Origin: Phenylobacterium sp.
GTDB lineage: Bacteria > Pseudomonadota > Alphaproteobacteria > Caulobacterales > Caulobacteraceae
Length of the DNA stretch: 64,000 bases
NCBI RefSeq assembly: GCF_004799515.1
Contig: NZ_SSMX01000026.1
Span: forward strand, 62,001-126,000
Direction: 5' to 3'
Part shown: one piece after another, positions 8,618-16,991 of the stretch
Numbering within the stretch: position 1 is the first letter of the stretch
Layout of the letters: the number at the start of each line of letters is the position of its first letter
Position numbers and translations under genes: made by a program
Notes under the pieces: model-generated
The model's database searches: none
Told to the model about the DNA's origin: nothing
What the model saw: the letters and a program-made list of their open reading frames with translations, nothing else

Positions 8618-8805
8618 GCCGGCGCGTGGTGCGGGCTGGGCGCGCTGCGATCCGGCGACGTCAGCCCCAGGACCACGGCGGTCGCCAGGGCGATCAGGGT
8701 CACCGGCCAAAAGCGGATCAGGCCGCGCCGATGGGCCCCCATCATCCGAAGATACCAGCGCTCAGTGGGATCGTGGCCCACAGACGGGGGGATTTCCTGG
8801 GGCAT
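8596..8805 (-). CDS. Small single-pass membrane protein, hypothetical
   Basis: A 69-residue protein read from ATG 8805: a polar N-terminus with HDPTERWYLRMMGAHRRGLI, one membrane helix (FWPVTLIALATAVVLGL, about 37-54) and a short Pro/Ala tail. The positive-inside pattern and single helix look real, but there is no strong ribosome-binding site and no recognised family. Its 3' end overlaps the end of the winged-helix gene by 22 bp. Confidence 0.45.
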   Translation of the reverse strand: MPQEIPPSVGHDPTERWYLRMMGAHRRGLIRFWPVTLIALATAVVLGLTSPDRSAPSPHHAPAQAGGLP

Positions 8806-9053
8806 GGAAGGCGAAACCTCGAAACGATGAGGCGCGAAGGCGCCTCGCGGAACGGAGCAGTTTCGCGCAACCGCCCGTAAGCGTTCGATGCGGGATTGGC
8901 CGGCGGGGATAAGCAAAACGTCAAGGCGCGCCCGCGCCCGATCCTTGCATTTCCTTGATGTCGCGGGCGGGCTTCCGCATGGAGCCCTTATGGCCGAGGC
9001 GACTAGCCTTGCGCCCGGCTCTGGATCCATGGGCCAAGGACCGAGGTCCCGCC

Positions 9054-9776
9054 ATGAACGCGCACCATCCCCGGGTGCTGGTGATCGACGACGAGCCGCA
9101 GATCCACCGCTTCCTGCGGGCGGCCCTGGAGGCGTCGGGCTTCCAGCCCCTGCGGGCCGACACCGGCGCCGAGGGCCTGCGCGAAATCGCCCGCGCCGCG
9201 CCGGACGCCGTCGTCCTCGACCTAGGCTTGCCGGACATGGACGGCCGTCAGGTGCTGATCAAGGCGCGCGCGTTCTACCAGGAGCCGATCATCATCCTGT
9301 CGGCGCGCGACCGGGAGACCGAGAAGATCGAGGCGCTGGACAACGGCGCGAACGACTATCTGGAGAAGCCCTTCGGGGTGGGCGAGCTCTTGGCCCGGCT
9401 CCGCGCGGCGCTGCGGCAGCGGGTCCACGCCGGCGAGGCCCCGCCGCCCATCGTGACCTCCGGCGCGCTCTCGATCGACCTGCCGCGCCGGCTGGTGACC
9501 CGCGGCGGGAAACTGCTGCACCTGTCGCCGCGGGAATACGACCTGCTGGCCAAGCTGGCGCAGAACGCCGGTAAGGTGATGCAGCACCGTGACCTGCTGA
9601 TCTCGATCTGGGGGCCGGCGCACGCGGAGGACACCCAGTACCTGCGGGTCTTCATCGGCCAGCTGCGGCAGAAGATCGAGGGCGATCCCGCCGAGCCCCA
9701 GGTGATCATCACCGAGCCCGGCATCGGCTATCGTTTCGTCACCGACGACATGCTGCGGGCCGCGCCCCAGGCCTGA
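9054..9776 (+). CDS. kdpE: OmpR-family response regulator, KdpE-like
   Basis: Two-component response regulator of 240 residues. The receiver domain has acidic Asp12/Asp13, phospho-acceptor Asp56 (VVLDLGLPDMDG), Ser83 and Lys105 (YLEKPF); the C-terminal winged helix (about 135-230) has LSPREYDLLAKLAQNAGKV and TEPGIGYRFV. The opening PRVLVIDDEPQIHRFLRAAL is the KdpE pattern, normally the activator of the kdpFABC potassium pump. The start at 9054 is chosen because the receiver begins 6 residues later. No kdpD or kdpABC gene is adjacent, so it is an orphan here and the symbol is tentative. Confidence 0.8.
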   Translation: MNAHHPRVLVIDDEPQIHRFLRAALEASGFQPLRADTGAEGLREIARAAPDAVVLDLGLPDMDGRQVLIKARAFYQEPIIILSARDRETEKIEALDNGANDYLEKPFGVGELLARLRAALRQRVHAGEAPPPIVTSGALSIDLPRRLVTRGGKLLHLSPREYDLLAKLAQNAGKVMQHRDLLISIWGPAHAEDTQYLRVFIGQLRQKIEGDPAEPQVIITEPGIGYRFVTDDMLRAAPQA

Positions 9777-9800
9777 CGCTGTGATGGGCGGCGCAGGCCA

Positions 9801-10799
9801 TCAGGGCTCGCGGACGGAGACCTCCACCGTCAAGTGCGAGAGGGCGTCGAAGCCCGTCAGGCGGTCGCGGTAGTAGGCGCAGGGGCGCGGCTCGTCGCTG
9901 ACGACGGAGACGATGGCGCCCAGGTGGCCGGGGCCGAGACGCCATAGATGCAGGTCCGCCACCCGGTCGCCGCCGGCCTCGATCGCCTCGCGCATCCTCT
10001 GGCCGAGGGTGCGGTCGGGGTTCATGTCGAGAAGGATCGCGCCGGTGTCGCGGATCAGGCTGACCGACCAGCTGGCGATCACCACTGCGCCGACGATCCC
10101 GGCCAAGGGATCCATCCACAGCCAGCCGAACAGCTTCGCCAGCACCAGGCCCGCGATCACCAGCACCGAAACCGCGGCGTCGGCCATGACGTGGACCACA
10201 GCGGCGCGCATGTTGTTGTCGCGGTGATGGTCGGTATGGCGGTGGTGGTGATCGCCGTGGTCGTGGTGGTCATGATCGTGGGTGTCATGGCCGTGATCGC
10301 GGCCGTGGCCATGTTGGTGATGGCCGTGGTCATGGCCGCCCGCGCCGAGCAGCAGGGCGCTGACCACATTCACCGCCAGGCCCAGGACCGCGATCGGGAT
10401 GGCCTCGCCGAAGCGGATCGGCGCGGGCGCGAGCAGCCGGGACACCGCCTCGTAGCCGATCAGGAGGGCGATCATCGCGAGCACGATGGCGCTGGTGAAG
10501 CCGGCCAGGTCGCCGAACTTGCCGGCGCCGAAGGTGAAGCGCGGGTCGTTAGCGTGGCGGCGGGCGAAGGTGTAGGCGAGCGCGGCCAGCAGCAGGGCGC
10601 CGGCGTGGGTCGACATGTGCAGGCCGTCGGCCACCAGGGCGATGGAGCCGTAGGCCAGGCCGCCGGCGATCTCCAGCAGCATCATCGCGCTGCAGACGCC
10701 AATCACCAGCCAGGTGCGGCGCTCGTTGCGCGCGTGGGTCTCGCCCAGGAAGACATGCTCGTGCTCGGGGGCATCGGCGGCGAAGGGAGCGGAGGTCAC
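9801..10799 (-). CDS. dmeF: CDF-family divalent metal exporter DmeF (Co/Ni)
   Basis: Inner-membrane proton-coupled efflux protein of 332 residues, predicted to export Co(II)/Ni(II) from the cytoplasm. Six membrane helices are visible; metal-site residues are Asp58 with His61 in the second helix region (ALVADGLHM) and His203-xxx-Asp207 in the fifth (HVMADAA). Between helices 4 and 5 lies a long His/Asp-rich loop (156-192) typical of DmeF-type and zinc CDF proteins. It is 7 bp downstream of dmeR on the same strand, the dmeRF arrangement known from rhizobia, which supports the Co/Ni assignment over Zn. Expression is probably repressed by DmeR at operators 11094-11145. Confidence 0.88.
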   Translation of the reverse strand: MTSAPFAADAPEHEHVFLGETHARNERRTWLVIGVCSAMMLLEIAGGLAYGSIALVADGLHMSTHAGALLLAALAYTFARRHANDPRFTFGAGKFGDLAGFTSAIVLAMIALLIGYEAVSRLLAPAPIRFGEAIPIAVLGLAVNVVSALLLGAGGHDHGHHQHGHGRDHGHDTHDHDHHDHGDHHHRHTDHHRDNNMRAAVVHVMADAAVSVLVIAGLVLAKLFGWLWMDPLAGIVGAVVIASWSVSLIRDTGAILLDMNPDRTLGQRMREAIEAGGDRVADLHLWRLGPGHLGAIVSVVSDEPRPCAYYRDRLTGFDALSHLTVEVSVREP

Positions 10800-10806
10800 G
10801 GGCGTG

Positions 10807-11082
10807 TCACAGGTACTTGGTGATTTCTTTGAACTCCTCGATCGCGGTCCTGGGCTCGCGCGTCTCGTCCTCGACGGCGTGGCTCAGGCAATGATCGATG
10901 TGGTCGTGGACCAGGGTTTTCTTGGCCGCGGCGAGGGCGCGTTCGACGGCGTGAAGTTGCTGGACGATGTCCATGCACGGCCGCTCAGTTTCCATCATTT
11001 CGATGACGTTGCGCAGGTGGCCGTCGGCGCGTTTTAGCCGCTTGATGATGTCCGGATGGGTGGGGTGATTGACATGAACCAT
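10807..11082 (-). CDS. dmeR: CsoR/RcnR-family metal-sensing repressor DmeR
   Basis: All-helical DUF156 repressor of 91 residues that releases DNA when it binds metal. Candidate ligands are His3, Cys36 (PCMDIVQQL), His61, His64 and Cys65 (HDHIDHC). By alignment from memory, Cys36-His61-Cys65 matches the Cys-His-Cys set of CsoR-class sensors, while RcnR has His at the last place, so metal choice should not be assumed from family alone. It is the first gene of a dmeRF operon. Two G/C-tract dyads start 12 bp upstream of its ATG. Confidence 0.88.
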   Translation of the reverse strand: MVHVNHPTHPDIIKRLKRADGHLRNVIEMMETERPCMDIVQQLHAVERALAAAKKTLVHDHIDHCLSHAVEDETREPRTAIEEFKEITKYL

Positions 11083-11093
11083 GTGGCTTGACG

Positions 11094-11112
11094 TATCCCT
11101 GGGGGGAGGATA
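11094..11112. promoter_or_regulatory. Probable DmeR operator 1
   Basis: 19 bp with 5-bp arms TATCC / GGATA around the G-rich centre CTGGGGGGA. RcnR/CsoR-family sites are described as a G/C tract flanked by A/T-rich inverted arms, which this fits. It lies 12 bp upstream of the dmeR ATG. Confidence 0.65.
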
Positions 11113-11126
11113 GGTCAAGTTCCGCA

Positions 11127-11145
11127 CATCCTCCCCGGGGGGATG
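11127..11145. promoter_or_regulatory. Probable DmeR operator 2
   Basis: 19 bp with arms CATCC / GGATG around the centre TCCCCGGGG. It begins 33 bp after operator 1, about three helical turns, and lies between dmeRF and the divergent HME-RND operon, so both could be controlled by the same repressor. Confidence 0.65.
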
Positions 11146-11251
11146 CGATTTCATCAAACCGTCGCGGATGGCCGCCGATGTTCGGAAGGATCGCCAACGC
11201 CCTTCGCCGAGCGCGCCGGGGCGCTTCGCATGTCCGGCGAGGGAAAGCCAG

Positions 11252-12373
11252 ATGAGCCGCCGAATCCAGATCGCCGCCCGCCTGGGGACCGCCGCGCTTT
11301 GCGCCGGCCTGATCGCCGGTTTGAGCGCCTGCCAGAAGCCCGCGGCCGCCCCGCCGGCGGCGATGTTCACTGAGGATCACGGCCTCCTGTCGGTGCCCGC
11401 CGCCTCGCCGCTGCGCTCGCACCTGACGGTCCAGCCGGTGGGCGGCGCGGCCGGCGGCCAGACCCTGGACCTGCCGGCGAGCGTCGAGGCCGATCCGGCG
11501 CGAGTGGTCAATGTGGTGACGCCGCTCACCGGCCGCGTCCTGTCGCTGAAGGTCGGCCTGGGCGACAGGGTGAAGCGCGGGCAGGTGCTGGCGGTGATCG
11601 CCTCGGGCGACTACGCCCAGGCCAACGCCGATGTCGAGAAAGCCCGCGACGCCGCCGATCTGGCCGCCAAGGCGCTCACACGGGCCCGCGGCGTGCAGGC
11701 GGCGGGCGGCGCGGCCGGCAAGGACCTGGAGGCGGCCGAGAGCGCCGATGTCCAGGCTCGGGCGGAGCTCGCGCGGGCGCAGGCGCGCTTGGCGTCGCTG
11801 AACGGCGCGGGTGGCCACGGGAAGGACCTGGTGCTGACCGCTCCGCAGAACGGCGTGGTGACCAGCCTGGCCATAGCGCCGGGCGCCCAGGTGAGCGATC
11901 CGACGGCGACCCTGATGACCGTCACCAACGTCGACCGGGTGTTCGTGACCGCCAATGTCGCCGAGAGCGACATCGGCCGTGCGCCGGTGGGCGCGGAGGC
12001 CGATATCGTCCTGACCGCCGATCCGAACCGCAAGCTGCACGGCCGGATCAGCGAGGCGAACGCGGTGATCGAGCCGGACACCCGCCGCCAGAAGGTGCGC
12101 ATCGCGCTGGCCAACCCCGACGGGCGGCTGATGCCGAACATGTACGCCACTGTGCGCCTGCCGGCCCCGGCGGCGACGGGAGTCTCCGTCCCGCAGTCGG
12201 CGCTCCTGATGAACAACGATTCCATCTCGGTGCTGGTCGAGGTGCGCCCATGGGTCTTCCAGCGCCGCGCCGTGCAGATCGGCGAGGAGACCGAGACCGC
12301 CGCGCGCGTCGTGTCCGGCCTGCAGCCCGGCGAGCGGGTGGTGGTGCGCGGCGGGGTCCTGCTCGGTGATTAA
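11252..12373 (+). CDS. HME-RND efflux periplasmic adaptor (CzcB/CusB class), lipoprotein
   Basis: Membrane-fusion subunit of a heavy-metal RND pump, 373 residues. The ATG at 11252 is chosen over 11168 because GAGGGAAAG precedes it and a lipoprotein signal follows (lipobox LSAC, Cys28). Next come a lipoyl half (NVVTPLTGRVLSLKVGLGDR then VKRGQVLAVI), a short coiled-coil hairpin, the second lipoyl half (LTAPQNGVVTSLAIAPGAQV) and beta-barrel/MP domains ending in GLQPGERVVVRGG. There is no His-rich N-terminal metal-binding extension. Its stop overlaps the pump start by 8 bp, indicating translational coupling. It is divergent from dmeRF. Confidence 0.9.
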   Translation: MSRRIQIAARLGTAALCAGLIAGLSACQKPAAAPPAAMFTEDHGLLSVPAASPLRSHLTVQPVGGAAGGQTLDLPASVEADPARVVNVVTPLTGRVLSLKVGLGDRVKRGQVLAVIASGDYAQANADVEKARDAADLAAKALTRARGVQAAGGAAGKDLEAAESADVQARAELARAQARLASLNGAGGHGKDLVLTAPQNGVVTSLAIAPGAQVSDPTATLMTVTNVDRVFVTANVAESDIGRAPVGAEADIVLTADPNRKLHGRISEANAVIEPDTRRQKVRIALANPDGRLMPNMYATVRLPAPAATGVSVPQSALLMNNDSISVLVEVRPWVFQRRAVQIGEETETAARVVSGLQPGERVVVRGGVLLGD

Positions 12374-15300
12374 CCGCCTGCTGCAGTACTGCTTCGACCA
12401 CCGGCGCACCTTCCTGGTGCTGGCCGTGGTCCTGGCCGCGATCGGCTACTACAGCTGGACCCAGTTGGCGATCGAGGCCTATCCGGAGCTGGCCCCGGTC
12501 ACCGTGCAGGTCACCACCCAGCTGCCCGGCCTGGCGGCGGAAGACATCGAACAGCAGGTGACCACGCCGCTGGAACGCGGCCTTGGCAGCACCCCGGGTC
12601 TGGTGGCCATGCGCTCCAGCAGCACCTTCGGCCTGTCGCTGATCACCCTGATCTTCAAGGACGGCGCCGAGGACTACTGGGAGCGCCAGCGGGTCAATGA
12701 GCGCATTTCGCAGGTGACGCTGCCGCCCGGGGTGACGCCGTCGCTGGATCCCGTCTCCGGCCCGTCCGGGGAGATCTACCGCTACACCCTGGAGTCCGAG
12801 ACCCAGAACCTGATGCAGCTGTCGGAGATCCAGCGATGGATCGTCATCCCGGCGCTCAACCAGGTGCAGGGCGTGGCCAACGTCGACAACTTCGGCGGCT
12901 ACACCAAGGAGTTCGAGCTGGAGCTCGATCCGGCCCAGCTCACCCGCTACGGGGTGGCGGTCGGCGACATCGTGGGCGCCATCAACAGCAACACCGCCGT
13001 CGCCGGCGGCGGGCGGGTGACGCGCGGGGAGCAGTCCTACGTCGTCCGCGGCGTCGGCCGCGTCCTGACGCTGCAGGACATCGGCGGGATCATCGTCACC
13101 CAGCACAATGGGGTGCCGGTGTTCGTGCGCGACATGGGCCGGATGAAGATCGGCCATCAGGTGCGCGAGGGTATCCTGGGCAAGGACAACAACCCCGATT
13201 CCATCGAGGGCATCGTCGACCTGCTGAAGTATGAGAACCCGTCCCAGGTGCTGCAGCGCATCCACGCCCGGGTCGCCAGCCTGAACCAGCAACTCGCCGC
13301 CCAGGGCGTGAAGATCGTCCCCTACATCGACCGCGACAACCTGGTCCATGCGACCGTGGAGAACGTGGCGCGCACCATCCTCGAGGGGGTTGTGCTGGTC
13401 TGCGTGATCCTGGTCCTCTTCCTGGGCAGCGCGCGGGTGGCGCTGATCGTGGCGGCGACCATCCCCATAGCGCTCGCCACCGTGTTCATCCTGATGAACC
13501 TGCTGCACATGCCGGCGAACCTGTTCTCGCTGGGGGCCATCGACTTCGGGGTGATCGTCGACGGGGCCATCGTGGTCACCGAGGCCCTGCTGCGCCTGCG
13601 CGAACGGCTGCCCAGCGACCGGATGCCGGAAGACCTGGCCGTGAGCACGGCGACCCAGGTGGCCCGGCCGATCTTCTTCGCCACCCTGATCATCATCACC
13701 GCCTATTTCCCGCTGCTGGCGTTCCAGAACGCCGAGGGCAAGCTGTTCCGGCCCATGGCCTACACGGTGGGGTTCGCCCTGTTCGGGGCGCTGCTCTACG
13801 CCATCGCGCTCGCCCCCGGCCTGACCTACCTGGCGCTTCGGAAGCCGATCGTGGTCCGGCCGGTCCGCTTCATCGAGCAACTGCGGACGGGCTACCGCTC
13901 AGCCCTGGCGCGGCTGCTCTCCCACCTGCCGGTGGCCTATGCGGCGGGGGCCTTGACCCTGGCGGCGGTGCTGGTGTTGGGCGCGACCGTGGGCCGGGAA
14001 TTCCTGCCGGACCTCGACGAAGGCAGCCTGTGGCTGCAGGTCGACATGCCGACGGGCCTGTCGCTCGATAAGGCGAGCGAGATGGCGAGCGAACTTCGCC
14101 GCGTGGTGCGGTCCTTTCCGGAGGTCTCCTACATCGTCACCCAGACCGGGCGGAACGACACGGGCACCGACATCTGGACGCCGTCGCACATCGAATCCGG
14201 CGTCGGCCTCACGCCCTACAGCAGTTGGCCGGACCATGAGTCCAAGGCGGCCTTCGTCCAGAAGCTCAGCGACCGGCTGGCCAAGATCCCCGGCATGGAG
14301 GTCGGCATCAGCCAGCCGATGGTCGACGGGGTGAACGACATGGTGGGCGGCGCCCACAGCCCGCTGGTCCTGCGGGTCTATGGCGACGACTTCAAGGAGA
14401 TGCGCCGGGTCGGCAACGAGATCGTCGACGTCCTGCGCCAGACGCCGGGCACCGGCGAGGCTTCCCTCTTCCAGGGCCCGCCCGTGCCGCAGATCGTCAT
14501 CGAGGCCGACCGCGAGGCCGCGGCGCGCTACGGCATCAACGTCGCCGACATCATGAGCCTCGTGCAGAACGCGGTGGGCGGGGCGCCGATCACCCAAATC
14601 TACAACGCCGACCAGACCCACAACATCACCATCCACCTGCCGAGCGATGTGGTCTCGAGCCCGCAGAAGCTGTCCGCCCTGGTCCTGACCTCCTCCAGCG
14701 GGGCGCAGGTGCCGCTGGGCTTGGTCGCCCATGTCCGGTTGCAGACCGGCGAGAACACGATCGCCCACCAGGAGGGCAAGCGTCAGATCACCATCCGCAT
14801 CGACAACCGCGGCCGGGCCCTGTCGCAATATCTGGCCGACGCCCAGAAGCGCATCGACGCCCAGGTGAAGTTCGACCACGCCCACTACCACCTGGAATGG
14901 GCCGGCCAGTTCGAGAACCAGCAGCGGGCGCAGGCGCGGCTGTCGGTGGTGATGGGGCTGGTGATCCTGGTGATGGCCGTCCTGCTGTTCTTCCAGTTCG
15001 GCACCGTGCGCCACGCGGTGCTGATCCTCGGCGTGGTGCCGCTGGCGGCGCTGGGCGGCCTCGTGGCCCTGCATCTGCGGAGCGGGACGCTGAACATCGC
15101 GACCGCGGTGGGTTTCATCGCCCTCTTCGGCGTGGCGGTGCAGAACGGGATCATCATGGTCTCCAACATCCGCCGGGTGCGCGCGCGCCACACGACCCTC
15201 GCCGAGGCGGTGGTGGCCGGCGCAGCGGAGCGGTTCCGGCCGGTGCTGCTGACGGCCACGGTCGCCTCGGTCGGCATGGCGCCGGCGGCGCTGGCCACGG

Positions 15301-15464
15301 GGGTCGGCACCGACGTCCAGCGGGGCCTGGCCACCGTGGTCGTGGGCGGCCTGGCCATCGCCACCCTTTTGACCCTCTTCATCCTGCCGGCGTTCTACTT
15401 CGCCATGGAGACCTTCTTCGAGGCGCGGACCGAGGTCGAAGCGGAAGAGGAGCACGAGCATTGA
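12366..15464 (+). CDS. HME-RND heavy-metal efflux pump (CzcA/CnrA/CusA family)
   Basis: Proton-driven inner-membrane pump of 1032 residues, full length for the family, beginning with GTG inside the adaptor gene. It has the usual helix 1, large periplasmic porter loop, helices 2-7, second loop and helices 8-12. Helix 4 carries the heavy-metal signature DFGVIVDGAIVVTE (two Asp and a Glu in the proton relay), which separates HME-RND from drug pumps. The neighbouring dmeRF and shared operators suggest Co/Ni, with Zn/Cd also possible. It forms an operon with the adaptor and an outer-membrane factor. The C-terminus is acidic and ends in HEH. Confidence 0.92.
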   Translation: MINRLLQYCFDHRRTFLVLAVVLAAIGYYSWTQLAIEAYPELAPVTVQVTTQLPGLAAEDIEQQVTTPLERGLGSTPGLVAMRSSSTFGLSLITLIFKDGAEDYWERQRVNERISQVTLPPGVTPSLDPVSGPSGEIYRYTLESETQNLMQLSEIQRWIVIPALNQVQGVANVDNFGGYTKEFELELDPAQLTRYGVAVGDIVGAINSNTAVAGGGRVTRGEQSYVVRGVGRVLTLQDIGGIIVTQHNGVPVFVRDMGRMKIGHQVREGILGKDNNPDSIEGIVDLLKYENPSQVLQRIHARVASLNQQLAAQGVKIVPYIDRDNLVHATVENVARTILEGVVLVCVILVLFLGSARVALIVAATIPIALATVFILMNLLHMPANLFSLGAIDFGVIVDGAIVVTEALLRLRERLPSDRMPEDLAVSTATQVARPIFFATLIIITAYFPLLAFQNAEGKLFRPMAYTVGFALFGALLYAIALAPGLTYLALRKPIVVRPVRFIEQLRTGYRSALARLLSHLPVAYAAGALTLAAVLVLGATVGREFLPDLDEGSLWLQVDMPTGLSLDKASEMASELRRVVRSFPEVSYIVTQTGRNDTGTDIWTPSHIESGVGLTPYSSWPDHESKAAFVQKLSDRLAKIPGMEVGISQPMVDGVNDMVGGAHSPLVLRVYGDDFKEMRRVGNEIVDVLRQTPGTGEASLFQGPPVPQIVIEADREAAARYGINVADIMSLVQNAVGGAPITQIYNADQTHNITIHLPSDVVSSPQKLSALVLTSSSGAQVPLGLVAHVRLQTGENTIAHQEGKRQITIRIDNRGRALSQYLADAQKRIDAQVKFDHAHYHLEWAGQFENQQRAQARLSVVMGLVILVMAVLLFFQFGTVRHAVLILGVVPLAALGGLVALHLRSGTLNIATAVGFIALFGVAVQNGIIMVSNIRRVRARHTTLAEAVVAGAAERFRPVLLTATVASVGMAPAALATGVGTDVQRGLATVVVGGLAIATLLTLFILPAFYFAMETFFEARTEVEAEEEHEH

Positions 15465-16942
15465 GCCCGCAACCGCTCCGCCTCGGCGTCCTCTTCGCGG
15501 CCAGCGCCGCCCTCCTGAGCGCCTGCGCCGTCGGGCCGAACTACAAGCGCCCCCCGCTCTCCGGATCGGAGGGCTACGGCCCGGCCGCTGCGCCGCCGAC
15601 CGCCGCCGAACAGCATCCCGAGCTGGTCTCCGGCCAGGACATTCCCGCGGAATGGTGGGGCGTCTTCCACTCGCAGGACCTGGACGCCCTGGTCGCCGAG
15701 GCCCTGCGCAAGAACCCCACGATCGAGGCCGCCAGGGCGACGCTGAGGTCGGCGCGCGAGCAGGTGCGGGCGCAGCGCGGCGCCTATTTCCCCAGCGTCT
15801 CGGCCAGCCTCCAGCCCAGCCGCCAGCGGGTCGCGCCGGTCCTGGCCAGCCCCCTGCAATCGAACGAGGACCTCTACAACCTGACCACCACCCAGGTGAG
15901 CGTCGCCTATACGCCCGACCTGTTCGGCGCCAACCGGCGGGCGGTGGAGTCGCTGGCGGCGCAGGCCGACCAGCAGCGCTTCGAGTTGCAGGCCGCGCGC
16001 CTGACCCTGGCGTCCAATGTCGTCCAGGCCGCCGTGCAGGACGCGGCGCTGCGCGAGCAGGTCACGGCGGCTGAGGCGATCGTCGCCGATCAGCGGGAGA
16101 TCCTGACCTCGCTGCGGCGTCAGCACGAACTGGGCCAGACCTCCGACGCCGACGTGGCCGCCCAGGAAGCGCTGCTGGCCCAGACGGAGGCGACCCTGCC
16201 GCCGCTGCAGAAGGCGTTCGGCGTCAACCGCGACCTGCTGGCCGCCCTTGTCGGGCGCACGCCGGGTGAGGCGCTGGACGCCCGCTTCGACCTCAGGGCC
16301 TTGACCCTGCCGGAGCGGCTGCCGCTCAGCCTGCCCGCCCAGCTGGTGCGGCGGCGGCCGGACGTGCGCATCGCCGAGGCCGAGCTGCACGCCGCCAGCG
16401 CCCAGGTCGGCGTCGCGACCGCGGCGCGCTGGCCCAGCATCGAGCTCGACGCCGCCGGCGGCAGCGCCGCGCTCGGCCTGACGCCCACCTTCAACAGCGT
16501 GTCGAACTTCTGGAGCCTGGCCGCGACCCTGACTCAGCCGATCTTCCAGGGGCGCGCGCTCTTGCACCGGCAGCGGGCGGCGGAGGCGGCCTATGAGGCC
16601 GCCGCGGCGCAGTACCGCGCGACCGTGGTCGGCGCCTTCCAGAACACCGCCGACGTGCTGCACGCGCTCTCCACCGACGCCGACGCCTTCACCGCCGCCG
16701 AGACCTCGGAGACGGCGTCCCGCCGCAGCCTGGAGATCGCCCGGCGGCAGCTGGCGCTGGGCGACATCAGCCGGTTGGCGGTGCTGAACGCCGAGCAGGT
16801 CGAGGCCCAGGCGCGGCTCGCCCGCCTGCAGGCCGAGGCCGCCCGCTACGCCGATGTGGCGGCCCTGTACCAGGCGCTGGGCGGCGGCTGGTGGAACGCG
16901 CCGGCGGACGGCCCGGCCAAGCCCGCGGGAACGGCCCGGTGA
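15461..16942 (+). CDS. Outer-membrane efflux lipoprotein, NodT/OprM family
   Basis: TolC-like outer-membrane channel of 493 residues for the HME-RND pump. The TTG at 15461 overlaps the pump stop as TTGA and is followed by a signal with lipobox LLSAC and then AVGPNYKRP, the hallmark N-terminus of NodT-type factors. Two OEP repeats follow, each with long helices (ARATLRSAREQVRAQRGAYF; VRRRPDVRIAEAELHAASAQ). The frame is open far upstream, but that part is a shadow of the pump gene. It is the third gene of the operon. Confidence 0.9.
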   Translation: MSPQPLRLGVLFAASAALLSACAVGPNYKRPPLSGSEGYGPAAAPPTAAEQHPELVSGQDIPAEWWGVFHSQDLDALVAEALRKNPTIEAARATLRSAREQVRAQRGAYFPSVSASLQPSRQRVAPVLASPLQSNEDLYNLTTTQVSVAYTPDLFGANRRAVESLAAQADQQRFELQAARLTLASNVVQAAVQDAALREQVTAAEAIVADQREILTSLRRQHELGQTSDADVAAQEALLAQTEATLPPLQKAFGVNRDLLAALVGRTPGEALDARFDLRALTLPERLPLSLPAQLVRRRPDVRIAEAELHAASAQVGVATAARWPSIELDAAGGSAALGLTPTFNSVSNFWSLAATLTQPIFQGRALLHRQRAAEAAYEAAAAQYRATVVGAFQNTADVLHALSTDADAFTAAETSETASRRSLEIARRQLALGDISRLAVLNAEQVEAQARLARLQAEAARYADVAALYQALGGGWWNAPADGPAKPAGTAR

Positions 16943-16991
16943 TCAAACCCGCGCCGCGCGATAGGCTGCCGGGGACCAACGGAGACGAGAC

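Noticed and set aside
10157..10369. Thr/Met/Ala-rich frame in the dmeF region
   Set aside because: It is an off-frame reading of the His-rich loop codons of dmeF, not a gene.
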